A DNA stretch of 64,000 nucleotides from Acidimicrobiaceae bacterium (GTDB taxonomy: Bacteria > Actinomycetota > Acidimicrobiia > Acidimicrobiales > RAAP-2). The notes under the pieces are model-generated. The model was not told the origin of the DNA. It did no database searches and worked only from the letters and a program-made list of their open reading frames with translations. Of the stretch, positions 1 through 9,242 are shown piece by piece. Position 1 is the stretch's first letter. Each line of letters starts with the position of its first letter. A program made the position numbers and the translations under genes. Location of the stretch: the NCBI GenBank assembly GCA_003133325.1, contig PKXA01000028.1, forward strand, positions 24,213-88,212, in the 5' to 3' direction.

Positions 1-319
1 AGAGGCCGCTCACCGCCAGCTCCACCGTGGCCGGGAGGAACGCGACGATGTCCGTCGAGACCGGGTGTCGGGTCCGCAGTGAGACCTCGAGGTTCCCCCG
101 GAGGAGGCCGCTCACATAGTGGAAGTACTGGGCGATGAAGGGGCGGTCGTATCCCAAGATGTGTGTCTCCCGGTTCACCGCGGCCTGGGAGGCGTTGGCG
201 CCGAGGTAGGCGTGTGCCGGGTTTATGTGGCTCAGCTTCTGCAGGAGGAAGACGATGGCCGTGAGCATGAGCAGGATCACCACCATTGACAACAGCCTCT
301 TGACGACGAACTTGATCAC
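1..319 (-). CDS. ABC transporter permease, DppB/OppB-like (partial, runs off the window start)
   Basis: Reverse-strand reading from GTG at 319: VIKFVVKRLLSMVVILLMLTAIVFLLQKLSHINPAHAYLGA...RETHILGYDRPFIAQYFHYVSGLLRGNLEVSLRT, typical DppB N-terminus. Absent from the ORF track because it is truncated. Confidence 0.85.
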   Translation of the reverse strand, partial: MIKFVVKRLLSMVVILLMLTAIVFLLQKLSHINPAHAYLGANASQAAVNRETHILGYDRPFIAQYFHYVSGLLRGNLEVSLRTRHPVSTDIVAFLPATVELAVSGL

Positions 320-413
320 CCCGAACTCCTTGTCGTCGTCGCTCGGATCGATCGGGTCGCCTGCTGCACCGACATCTCGGTGGCGGAGGGGCCGGGTGCA
401 CCGGCTCCGGTGC

Positions 414-1292
414 TCATGAATCGCTCATCGTGGCGTTCAGGCCGTCGCCCGAGAGGTTCGAGGCCAGTGTCAAGAGGAAGACCACGATTGCCGGCATCAC
501 CGGCACCCACCACTCCTGGAGCAGGTACTGCAGACCGCGAGCCGCCATTGCGCCGAGTTCGGGGGCCGGCGCCGGCGCGCCGAGCCCCAGGAACGAGAGC
601 CCGGCCAGTGTCAGCACGAGGTTCCCGACATCGAGACTGGCAGTGACCACGATCGCCGAGGTGGCGCCGGGTAGCAGATGCCGGAACGCCCGGCGGAACG
701 GTCCGGCGCCGGCCAACGTTGCCGCCTCCAGATGCGGGCGCGCTGCCAGGGCCCGGATCTCGCCCCGCATGATGCGGGCGTAGAAGGGCCACCACACGAT
801 GGCCACGGCGAGGAGCGTGTGGAATCCGCTCGGTCCCAATGCGGCCACGAAGGCGATGGCCAGCACGGGCCCTGGCAAGGCGAGGAAGAGGTCGGTGAAC
901 CGCATGAGCACGGTGTCCACCCATCCGCCGGCGACGCCGGCGACCAGTCCGATGAGCCCACCGATGATCACCCCGGAGGTCACCACCAACACGGCCCCGA
1001 CCAAGCTGGTGCGCAATCCGTAGAGGACGCGGCTGAAGATGTCGAATCCGACCTCGTCGGTGCCCATGAGATGCCCGCCGTGGAGGGGCGATGTGAACGG
1101 AAGTCCCGAGGGAGTGATCGGGTTATAGGGCGCGATGAGCGGAGCGAAGATGGCCGCCAGCACCAGGACGGCCAGGAGAGCGAAGCCCACCCGCTCGGCG
1201 ATCGAGGCCCGTCCCACTATCCGTCGCGCCCCACCGATCCGGGCTGTCCCGCGCCGCGGTGCCGAGGGGATGAAAGCTTCAGCGACGGCCAC
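414..1292 (-). CDS. ABC transporter permease, DppC/OppC-like
   Basis: GTDEVGFDIFSRVLYGLRTSLVGAVLVV... LSFLGLGAPAPAPELGAM; start set at GTG 1292 (VAVAEAF), overlapping the end of the upstream ATPase gene. Confidence 0.88.
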   Translation of the reverse strand: MAVAEAFIPSAPRRGTARIGGARRIVGRASIAERVGFALLAVLVLAAIFAPLIAPYNPITPSGLPFTSPLHGGHLMGTDEVGFDIFSRVLYGLRTSLVGAVLVVTSGVIIGGLIGLVAGVAGGWVDTVLMRFTDLFLALPGPVLAIAFVAALGPSGFHTLLAVAIVWWPFYARIMRGEIRALAARPHLEAATLAGAGPFRRAFRHLLPGATSAIVVTASLDVGNLVLTLAGLSFLGLGAPAPAPELGAMAARGLQYLLQEWWVPVMPAIVVFLLTLASNLSGDGLNATMSDS

Positions 1293-3453
1293 TGTCGTCC
1301 CTCGCAGACATGACGCCGGCTGTGTTGAGGTCGCCTGTGATCGGCGTCCGGAGCCTGAGGGCGATGGGGCACGCCACCCGCCGTCCCGACGCGCCTTCGA
1401 CCGGATCGAGGGAGACGGGCGACGTCGCGCACGTCGGCTCTGCGGATGGGCATCGCGGGTGGAATGCACAGCCGTTGGGTGGGTCGATCGGGTTGGCCGG
1501 CTCGCCCTTGAGCCGGACGTGCACCCGGCCCACTTCGGGCACGGTGTCGAGCAACGCTTTGGTGTAAGGGTGGATCGGCGCTGAGCAGAGCTCATCGGCG
1601 TCACCGATCTCCACGATGCGACCGAGGTACATGACGGCGATGCGATCGCCCACCATGCGGGCGGCAGCCAGGTCATGGGTGACGAAGAGGATCGCCACTC
1701 CGAGCTCCCGGCGCAGGCGCCCGATCAGGTTCAAGACGGTGGCGGCCAACGAGACATCGAGGGCGCTTGTCGGCTCGTCGCAGAGCAGCACCTCGGGGGG
1801 AACCACCGTCGCCCGGGCCAGTGCGACCCGCTGGCGCTGGCCTCCCGAGAGTTGGGCCGGCCTGGCCTTGGCCACTTCAGCGGGAAGGCCGACCAAGGTG
1901 AGTGCCTCGAGGACCCTCGCATCGCGAGGCTGCCGGCGGAGCCCTTCTGAGCGGAGCCGTTCCCCGATCTGCTCGCCCACCGTCAGCCACGGGGTGAGGG
2001 AGGCGCCGGCATCTTGGAAGACCATCTGGGGGCGACCACCCTTTCCGAACTCGATTTCGCCCTCGTCGACCATTTGCAGCCCAGCTATGGAACGCAAAAG
2101 GGTCGACTTGCCGCACCCGCTCTCGCCCACCAACGCGATTGCCTCGCCTTCGTTGAGCGAGAGGTCGACGCCGCGCAGCGCGAGGAGATGCTTCTTCCGG
2201 AGGCCAGTGCCGATGGTGAACCGCTTGTGGACACCGTGCACCAGGACTGCAGGGTTGCGGCCGCGGCTCGCCGAGGCCACGGGCCCCCAGGGTTCTGCTC
2301 GTTCATCGATGGCAGCGGCATGCCCGGTGGAGAACCTGCCGAGGCGGACGCAGGCCACCTGGTGCATGGCGCTGCCCGCGGGGGAGGGGGCGATCTCGCC
2401 GGTGGCAGTCACCGTCTCGAGCGGGGGGAGCGCCACGTCGCACTCGCCGGAATGGTGCTCGCAACGGGGGCTGAAGGGGCAGCCCGGAGGATGGTTCCTC
2501 GGATCGGGTGGTTCCCCGGGGAGTGTGACGATCGGTCTCGACCGGTCGGTCCGCAGTACGAGCCGTGACCGCAGGAGCCCGGTGGCGTACGGGTGAAGGG
2601 GTGCCCCGAACAGGTCGGCCGATGGGCCCACTTCGGCCAGCCTCCCGCCGTAGAGGACGGCAATGCGGTCGGCCACTTGGGCAGCGACGCCCAGGTCGTG
2701 AGTGACCAGGATGAAGCTGGTGCCGAGTTCGTCGCGCAGGGTGCCCAACAGCTCGAGGATCTGGGCCTGTACCGTGACGTCGAGGGCGGTCGTCGGCTCG
2801 TCGGCGATCACCAGCGCCGGACTGTCGGCCACGGCCATGGCAATCATCACCCGCTGGCGGAGGCCACCAGAGAGCTCGTGTGGGTACGAACGGAGGCGAC
2901 TGGCCGGGTCGGGGAGCCCGACCGCGTCGAGCAATCGGACCGCCTCCTGGGTGGAGCCGGCGGCTTCGATCACCTGCTTGCCTATCCGCATGGTGGGGTT
3001 CAGCGACGTCATCGGGTCCTGAAACACCGCCCCGAGATGCTGCTTCCGGACGAGGCGAGCCTGCTCGCGGTTCGCCGTCACCATGTCGGTTCCGGAGACC
3101 AGTGCCGAGCCGGTAATGACCGGTCGCGGTCGTTCGGGAAGGAGGCCCAGCAGGGTGAGCGCGAGCACGCTCTTCCCTGAGCCCGACTCACCGACCAGGC
3201 CCAGGATCTCGCCTGGTTGGAGTTCGAAGGACACCCCTCGCAATGCGTTCACCTGCTGACCCCCTCGCTCGAAGGAGACGTGCAGATCGTCGACCACCAC
3301 GAGCGGGCTCTTCGACGCCCCCGGGGAGGCGGCGTCGAAGAGCCGTTCTGTCCCCCGAGCGGCCGGTGCGCTCGCTTCGGCCGCTCGGGGAGCGTCATCC
3401 ATCCACGTCACCTGCTGCTCGGGCCGGATGGCACGAATGTCAACCGAGGACAC
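1279..3453 (-). CDS. Tandem (DppD-DppF fused) peptide ABC transporter ATPase
   Basis: Two Walker A motifs (GESGSGKS, GESGCGKS), two signature motifs (LSGGLRQR, LSGGQRQR) and two oligopeptide-ATPase C-terminal CPFSPRC/CAFHPRC motifs in one 724-aa ORF. Confidence 0.93.
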   Translation of the reverse strand: MSSVDIRAIRPEQQVTWMDDAPRAAEASAPAARGTERLFDAASPGASKSPLVVVDDLHVSFERGGQQVNALRGVSFELQPGEILGLVGESGSGKSVLALTLLGLLPERPRPVITGSALVSGTDMVTANREQARLVRKQHLGAVFQDPMTSLNPTMRIGKQVIEAAGSTQEAVRLLDAVGLPDPASRLRSYPHELSGGLRQRVMIAMAVADSPALVIADEPTTALDVTVQAQILELLGTLRDELGTSFILVTHDLGVAAQVADRIAVLYGGRLAEVGPSADLFGAPLHPYATGLLRSRLVLRTDRSRPIVTLPGEPPDPRNHPPGCPFSPRCEHHSGECDVALPPLETVTATGEIAPSPAGSAMHQVACVRLGRFSTGHAAAIDERAEPWGPVASASRGRNPAVLVHGVHKRFTIGTGLRKKHLLALRGVDLSLNEGEAIALVGESGCGKSTLLRSIAGLQMVDEGEIEFGKGGRPQMVFQDAGASLTPWLTVGEQIGERLRSEGLRRQPRDARVLEALTLVGLPAEVAKARPAQLSGGQRQRVALARATVVPPEVLLCDEPTSALDVSLAATVLNLIGRLRRELGVAILFVTHDLAAARMVGDRIAVMYLGRIVEIGDADELCSAPIHPYTKALLDTVPEVGRVHVRLKGEPANPIDPPNGCAFHPRCPSAEPTCATSPVSLDPVEGASGRRVACPIALRLRTPITGDLNTAGVMSARDDSGRR

Positions 3454-3457
3454 CCGG

Positions 3458-5053
3458 TCAACCCGGGTAGAGCTGGTTGAGTAGGAGTGCCCAGGGCATC
3501 GCCACGACGTGCGCCTGGTTGACCCCTTTCATCCACGGCTGGAAGACCATGGCGTCGGTCCGGTTGGCGACGTTGATCCAGCAGCCTTGGTTCACTGCCA
3601 TCTGAACGGCGGTGTCGTAGACGGTATTCGAGCCGGTGGTGACGGCCTGGGTGTCGACCGGGTCGATGCCTGGCACCGAGCAGGACAGGTACTGGAGCCC
3701 TCCAGTCGAATCGTAAGTGATGTGATTCCACATGTAGGCGTTGTAGGCGTCGGGCCAGACGTAGTACACGAGAATGTTCGGCCCCTGGGCCGCCGCCGAC
3801 TGGGCCGAGCCGACCCAGCCGTAGATCTCCGACGTCTGGTAGCCGACCACCTTGGTCGTGAGTCCGAGCGCCTGGAGCTCGGCGGCAATCTGCTCGGCGA
3901 CGAGCTGATCGTCAGGGGCACCCGAGTCGTACCCCACTGTCAGTTGCTTCTGTGACGACGGCAGCTTCTTCACGATGGCACTCAGCGCACTCGGGTTGTA
4001 TGCGATGTTCTGTTTTCCGTAGTTCGATGGCAGGAGGCCCGCCGGAGTGGCCTGGGAAGGCACCGTCGCCCGATTCGGGAATACCCCAGCCACGATGGCC
4101 TGACTGTCGACGGCCTTCAGCAGTGCTTGCCGGTTCGTCTGGGAGGTCAGGAACCCCTGGTGCTCGTTGACGTAGACGCTCTCCTCCTCGAGTACCGGGA
4201 GTGAATAGAACGTCGCCTTCGAGCTCGCCCTGTACTGGGCCACCGCCGGGGCCGTCAGGTCGTGAAGGATGCCGGCAAGCTGCCCGCTGTTGAACTGGAT
4301 CTCCTGCGACGACAGGTTGTCGATCACCGGCATGTCCACCGTCGTGTAATACGGCTTTGTTCCCCAGTACTGAGGGAACGCCTGCATCTCGTACGACACC
4401 CCGACCTTGGCCTGGGTCAGGGTGTAGGGACCGGTACCGATGTCATGGGTCTGGAGGTAGGTCTGGTCGTTGTCCGTCCCCGCGTACTTGGCGAGTGCCG
4501 TCGGACTCTCCATCATCGGACCGTAGGAAGAAGCCAGGTAGTCCAAAAAGGCGGTATTGGGCGCAGTCAAATTGATGACCGCCGTATAGGCACCGAGGGT
4601 CTGGACCGAGGCGATGCCGGCGACCATGTACGCCGGTCCGCCGTTTACTGCGGTACGGCGGAGGAAAGTGGGCTCGATCACCGACGAATTGAAGGGCGTC
4701 CCGTCATGGAAGAGCACACCCTGGCGGAGCTGGAAGGTGTAGGTGAGGCCACCGTTGGAGATAGCCCAGCTGGTGGCCAGGGAGGGGACGATGACGCGCT
4801 TGGATGTTCCCGACTGGTACTTCACCAGTCCCTCGTACATGTTCCGGGTGAGTAGGAGCCCCTGCCCGGCGTAGTAGACGTCTGGGTCCGGTGGCTGGCC
4901 CGGATCCTGCAGGAAGCTGAGCTGAAGCGTATGGCTCGTCGGGTAGCTCGTGGAGGATGAACCTGTCGATCCGCTCGACCCACAAGCAGCCACAAGCGTG
5001 GCTACGAGCAGAACGGGGACGAGTCGTCGGAGCAGGGCACGGGGGGAGGGCAT
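3458..5053 (-). CDS. ABC transporter substrate-binding protein, family 5 (DppA/OppA-like) lipoprotein
   Basis: MPSPRALLRRLVPVLLVATLVAACGSSG lipobox; TYTFQLRQGVLFHDGTPFNSS motif; same operon as the permeases and ATPase. Confidence 0.9.
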   Translation of the reverse strand: MPSPRALLRRLVPVLLVATLVAACGSSGSTGSSSTSYPTSHTLQLSFLQDPGQPPDPDVYYAGQGLLLTRNMYEGLVKYQSGTSKRVIVPSLATSWAISNGGLTYTFQLRQGVLFHDGTPFNSSVIEPTFLRRTAVNGGPAYMVAGIASVQTLGAYTAVINLTAPNTAFLDYLASSYGPMMESPTALAKYAGTDNDQTYLQTHDIGTGPYTLTQAKVGVSYEMQAFPQYWGTKPYYTTVDMPVIDNLSSQEIQFNSGQLAGILHDLTAPAVAQYRASSKATFYSLPVLEEESVYVNEHQGFLTSQTNRQALLKAVDSQAIVAGVFPNRATVPSQATPAGLLPSNYGKQNIAYNPSALSAIVKKLPSSQKQLTVGYDSGAPDDQLVAEQIAAELQALGLTTKVVGYQTSEIYGWVGSAQSAAAQGPNILVYYVWPDAYNAYMWNHITYDSTGGLQYLSCSVPGIDPVDTQAVTTGSNTVYDTAVQMAVNQGCWINVANRTDAMVFQPWMKGVNQAHVVAMPWALLLNQLYPG

Positions 5054-5097
5054 GTCGGAGGAGCCTTTCGTAGTCGAGAAAGATCGCATGTGGCGCA

Positions 5098-5744
5098 TCA
5101 CGCCACCTTCACCAGTCCGCCGATGGCGCGGGACGTCTCTGTGACATCGACATCGACGAACGCCGAGAGGACCTCGGTGGTGGTGCGGCGTGCGCCGGCC
5201 TGGAGGTACTCCATGGCGTCGAGCGACGCCCAATGCCGGGCCTCGCTCGAACCGAGTACAGCGTCCTCCACCACGCGGGCGTAATAGTCGTGTTGATGGG
5301 CGTCGGCGAAGGTGTACTGGATGCAGACATCGGTGAGGCCGCCGGTGAGGAGCACGGTCGAGACACCCAGTCCCTTGAGGAGGATCGCGAGGTCGGTTCC
5401 GAAGAAGCACGAGTAGCGACGCTTGGCAATGAGGTAATCGGAGGGCCCGGGAACAAGGGTGGGCCACAGGGCCGTTCCGTCCTCACCTTCCACGCAGTGC
5501 CGGCCCTCGGAGCCATCGAGCTCGCGCCCGAAGTCGACCCCGTCCCGCCGGTGCGTTTCCTGGAAGAAGATCACAGGCACCCCCGCCTGGCGGGCGGATG
5601 CAACCAGGCGCTCGGCGTTCGCAACGAGTTGGTCGAAGCCGGCCATCCGTGGGATCCCCGCGACTTCTATCGGCATGGCCCCGTCCCTCTGGATGTCCAC
5701 GACGATGAGGGCCGGTCTTCCTACGATCATGGGCTGCTTCGGCA
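5098..5744 (-). CDS. Isochorismatase/nicotinamidase-family cysteine hydrolase
   Basis: ALIVVDIQRDG, AKRRYSCFFGTDL and GGLTDVCIQYT carry the family D-K-C triad; immediately upstream of the binding protein. Confidence 0.88.
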
Positions 5745-6021
5745 TGGGTGCTCCTTGTTGTCCCTCGGACGTCTTCGGGTGTGGCGTTGTGCAGAGCGTC
5801 TTGGCTCTCCGGAACCGGGAAGCAAGGGGGTTCTGGTTCCCAGTGGAGCGTGAATCGACCTGGCTCCCATTCAACTATCCGTGTATTTCTATTGATCGAA
5901 CGGAATGTTTCCATTGCATGAATCGCACAATCGGGTCAGGCTGGACCAGACGGTCAGCCGACGAGGAAAGCTCGTGGGAAACGTCTGAGCGATCATCGGC
6001 CCTTACGGTTTGCTAGCTGAT

Positions 6022-6070
6022 CGTGGAGCTAGGGCTTGAGCGGGTCCTGTTCGGCACCGACGCTCCCTGA
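6022..6070 (+). pseudogene. Possible C-terminal remnant of an amidohydrolase
   Basis: IVELGLERVLFGTDAP* resembles the C-terminal 'G.ERVLFGTDAP' motif of amidohydrolase_2 proteins; only about 16 codons, no body upstream. Confidence 0.3.
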
Positions 6071-6459
6071 CGAGACGTGGGCTGGGCAGGCGACCGTGCG
6101 GTCCTCGTCGGCTTGAGTCGGCTCGTGGTCAAGGTCCGCCGGGGTCGGTTCCCTGTCCAGCCCGAGGCGGAGCTGAGTTGACATCATGCACGGGTCCGAC
6201 CTGGGCGGAGATCCTGCGTGCCCTGACGACGACGATGCCGGCCGGTGACTTCTTCCATGTCGACACAGTTCTCCTTAGCCTCCAGACTGGTAAGGCGAGG
6301 CTTGATGAGTGCCCTTGAGGCAGGGCCGCGCAGGTGAGACCCCGGCCGAGCCGCATAAGGCCACGAGTGGTGTCACGAAACGGCGGGTCGCGACTGATTC
6401 CCAGTCGGAGAACAGAGCGAGAGGACGGGGATGACGGCGATGGCGGCGCCCGAGCCAAC

Positions 6460-6924
6460 CTACGGGCTGACGGTGAGCGTCGCCGTGGCCCGGTCGGGCG
6501 AACAGTTGACCCCGACGGTGGCCGTCACTGTGTAGGTCCCCGGAGCGGAGTAGCGGTGCGCCAGCGACCACGCCTGGCTCGCCGGCCGGCCGGGCCAGGC
6601 CGTGCAGTACATGGGCGCGGCGTTGGCATCGGTGGCCCCGTCGCCGTAGGCGATCTGGTAGCGGAGGGCGCCTGGGGCTTGGCTCTCGGTTGCCTTGAGG
6701 GTGAACGTGACCGGGGTGCTGGCCGGGCCATGGGACGGGTCGGCCATCAGTGCGACGGTCAGGCCGCCGGACGCGCCCGTAGCCGTAGGCGTAACCGCGA
6801 TCGTGGTGGTCGGCCCCCCCGTGGTCCCGATCGTGGGGGCTACCGTCGTGGTCGTCCGGGTCGAGTTGCCACCGCACGCGGCCACCAGGGCCGGCACCGC
6901 GACCAGGCCGAGGGCAGCCCGCAC
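6460..6924 (-). CDS. Secreted lipoprotein with PKD-like domain
   Basis: MRAALGLVAVPALVAACGG lipobox, Thr-rich linker, then YGDGATD...AHRYSAPGTYTVTATV, a PKD-type motif. Confidence 0.75.
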   Translation of the reverse strand: MRAALGLVAVPALVAACGGNSTRTTTTVAPTIGTTGGPTTTIAVTPTATGASGGLTVALMADPSHGPASTPVTFTLKATESQAPGALRYQIAYGDGATDANAAPMYCTAWPGRPASQAWSLAHRYSAPGTYTVTATVGVNCSPDRATATLTVSP

Positions 6925-6933
6925 TCCTACGGG

Positions 6934-8808
6934 CTACCTGGCCCTGGCCGACGCCTGGTTGGAGACCGGGCCGGTACCGACTCCGTTGGTGGCGGCCACG
7001 TCGTAGTAGTAGGTGGTGCGGCTGCTAGTGCCCGTGTCGGTGTAGCTGCAGGTCCCGTTGATCGCCGTGCAGTTGACGGGTACGTAAGACGTCTCTCGGC
7101 TCGAACGGGTGCTCCGGTTGAGCTTGTACCCGGTGATGACGGCGCCACCGTTGGAGGTTGGAGCCGACCAGGTCAGGGTCACGCCCTTGGAGGTCGCCGG
7201 TTGGGCGGTGAGGCTCTGGGGTGCTCCCGGCGTGGTCGCCGGGGTGGTCGCCGGGGTGGCAGACGCCTCCGCCGACGTGGCGCCCTCCCCGAACACGTTG
7301 ACCGCCGAGACCTTGTAGTAGTAGGTCGTGCCGTTGGTCACCGGGGTGTCGCTGTAAGAGGTGGTGATACCCACGCTCGCCAAGAGCGTCTCGGCCCCCG
7401 ACGTCGGCCCCCGGTACACCTTGTACCCGGTGACCACCGACCCGCCGTTGCTCGACGGCACCGACCACGACAGGGCGACCCGCGCGTTGGAGCCGGTGGC
7501 GACCAGGTTGGTCGGGGCGGTGGGGACCGTAGGCGCCGCCTTCACCGCGGTGAAGGCGGCGACGCCGTTGGGGGTGCCCAGGCCGGTGGGCCCGTCGTAG
7601 CCCACCTCGCCGTTGCACAGGTAGGCCGCGCTGCAGCTCCCGTTGCTCCCCGAGGTGACGTCGTTGAGGTCTTTGAGGGCGGCGGGATCCGCGTAGGGCA
7701 AGGAGTTCATCTGAGTGGTGGAACCGGGGGCGTTGCCGGCCAGGGCGTAGACGGCGCCGACGATCGGCGTGGCCACGCTCGTGCCTCCGAATATCGCCCA
7801 GGTCCCGCCGCCGTAGGTGTCGTAGACCCACACCCCCGTGCTGGGGTCGGCCACTGCCGACACGTCGGAGATCGTGCGGTTGGCGCAGCCTACTTTGTCG
7901 GTTTGCAACAACGGCTTGGGCTCATAGGCGCTGCAGCCGCTGCCGGTTCCGCTCCACACGGTCTCAGTGGCGCTGCGGGTGCCCGTGTTGGTGGCCTGCT
8001 GGAGGGAGGTCCCGCCCACGGCCGTGACCGTGTTGGATGCGGCGGGGAACTCGGGCCCGTAGCCCCCGTCGCCGGCCGCCACCGTCACCGCCACGCCCGG
8101 GTGGTTGTAGTACGAAGAGCTGTCGCTGGTCTCGCCAGAGTACTCCGGGCCGCCGTAGCTGTTGCTCACCACGTTGGCCCCGAGGGCCACCGCCTCGTTG
8201 ACCGCCGTCCCGAGATCGGAGATGCTGGCCGAGTTGGCCTCCACGAGCAGGATGTGACAGTTGGGGCACAGTGCGCTGACCATGTCGACGTCGAGGGAGA
8301 TCTCCTGGCCCCAGCCCGTGTTGCCCGACGGGTAGTTGGCCCCACCGTGTTCATCGACCTTGCGGAAGCAGCCGTTGGCCGTGGTGCAGGAGGACAGCCC
8401 GAAGTACGACCGGTAGTTGGCCAGGTCGGTCTCCGCCGACGGGTCGCCGTAGGCATCGACGATGGCGACGATCTGGCCCGTGCCGTTGGTGGCTGACGGG
8501 GTGGCGTAGGCCGACTGGAGGTACGACGGGTCGTACGCGCCGCTGTTGCCGATGGTCGCAGAGCTCCGCAGCACACCGGGCCGCGCTGGCCGCTGGCTCA
8601 TGGCCGCGCTGTCGGTGCGCCTGCGCCCCAAACAGGTGGCCTGGCCGGCGGGAACCACGCTCGGGCACACGCTGACATCGGTCTCGCCGTTGGTGCCGTG
8701 GTTCCCGCTTGAGCTGGCACCCGCGGCGTCGGCCGGCAGGGCCACCAGCGTGGCGAAGAGCAATGCTCCGGCCAGCACTCCCACTATTGGCCGACGATTC
8801 GTTTGCAT
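6934..8808 (-). CDS. Secreted S53 (sedolisin-family) peptidase with C-terminal fibronectin type III domains
   Basis: Signal peptide MQTNRRPIVGVLAGALLFATLVALPADAAGA; WGQEISLDVDM (Glu/Asp), SNSYGG, AAGDGGYGPEFPAAS, FGGTSVATP (Ser); two NGGxVxTGYKxxR FnIII-like repeats. Confidence 0.87.
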   Translation of the reverse strand: MQTNRRPIVGVLAGALLFATLVALPADAAGASSSGNHGTNGETDVSVCPSVVPAGQATCLGRRRTDSAAMSQRPARPGVLRSSATIGNSGAYDPSYLQSAYATPSATNGTGQIVAIVDAYGDPSAETDLANYRSYFGLSSCTTANGCFRKVDEHGGANYPSGNTGWGQEISLDVDMVSALCPNCHILLVEANSASISDLGTAVNEAVALGANVVSNSYGGPEYSGETSDSSSYYNHPGVAVTVAAGDGGYGPEFPAASNTVTAVGGTSLQQATNTGTRSATETVWSGTGSGCSAYEPKPLLQTDKVGCANRTISDVSAVADPSTGVWVYDTYGGGTWAIFGGTSVATPIVGAVYALAGNAPGSTTQMNSLPYADPAALKDLNDVTSGSNGSCSAAYLCNGEVGYDGPTGLGTPNGVAAFTAVKAAPTVPTAPTNLVATGSNARVALSWSVPSSNGGSVVTGYKVYRGPTSGAETLLASVGITTSYSDTPVTNGTTYYYKVSAVNVFGEGATSAEASATPATTPATTPGAPQSLTAQPATSKGVTLTWSAPTSNGGAVITGYKLNRSTRSSRETSYVPVNCTAINGTCSYTDTGTSSRTTYYYDVAATNGVGTGPVSNQASARAR

Positions 8809-9242
8809 GGATGCCCCCTCTTCTTCAGCGGCCACCCCGGTGGCCATTCAAGTATACCGGCGACACACCGTCCGTCCATGACCTGCTCGGCACTTTTTTT
8901 GGGCACACGCCGGCCCGGTGAACGTTCCTGTGGCGGCACTGCGGCGACGGGCGGCCCGCACCATCCAAAGGACCATGCTCGCCGATCCACCCAACTCCGA
9001 AGACGTGGAGAGGATCGGCCGTGCAGCGCTCCTCCGGCGCACCCCGGGTCGGAGAGTGACCGCCCAGGCTCTGGGGCATCCTTAGGCAACGAACGGGTGA
9101 ACGCCGATATGTGCGGCTTCTCCGGTTCGCCTGCCTTTCCAGGCTCGCAGGTGCGCTTGCGCCCATGGCCGGGGTGAGCTGCGAATTCGGATCGGACCTC
9201 GCAGATTTCGGCAATGTCATAGGGATGAGGCAATATGCCACG

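Noticed and set aside
6334-8496. 720-aa plus-strand ORF
   Set aside because: Low-complexity R/G/V-rich translation antisense to the S53 peptidase and lipoprotein; GC-rich shadow ORF.
8893-8900. T-tract (cacttttttt) upstream of the S53 gene as a terminator
   Set aside because: No convincing preceding stem-loop found by eye.
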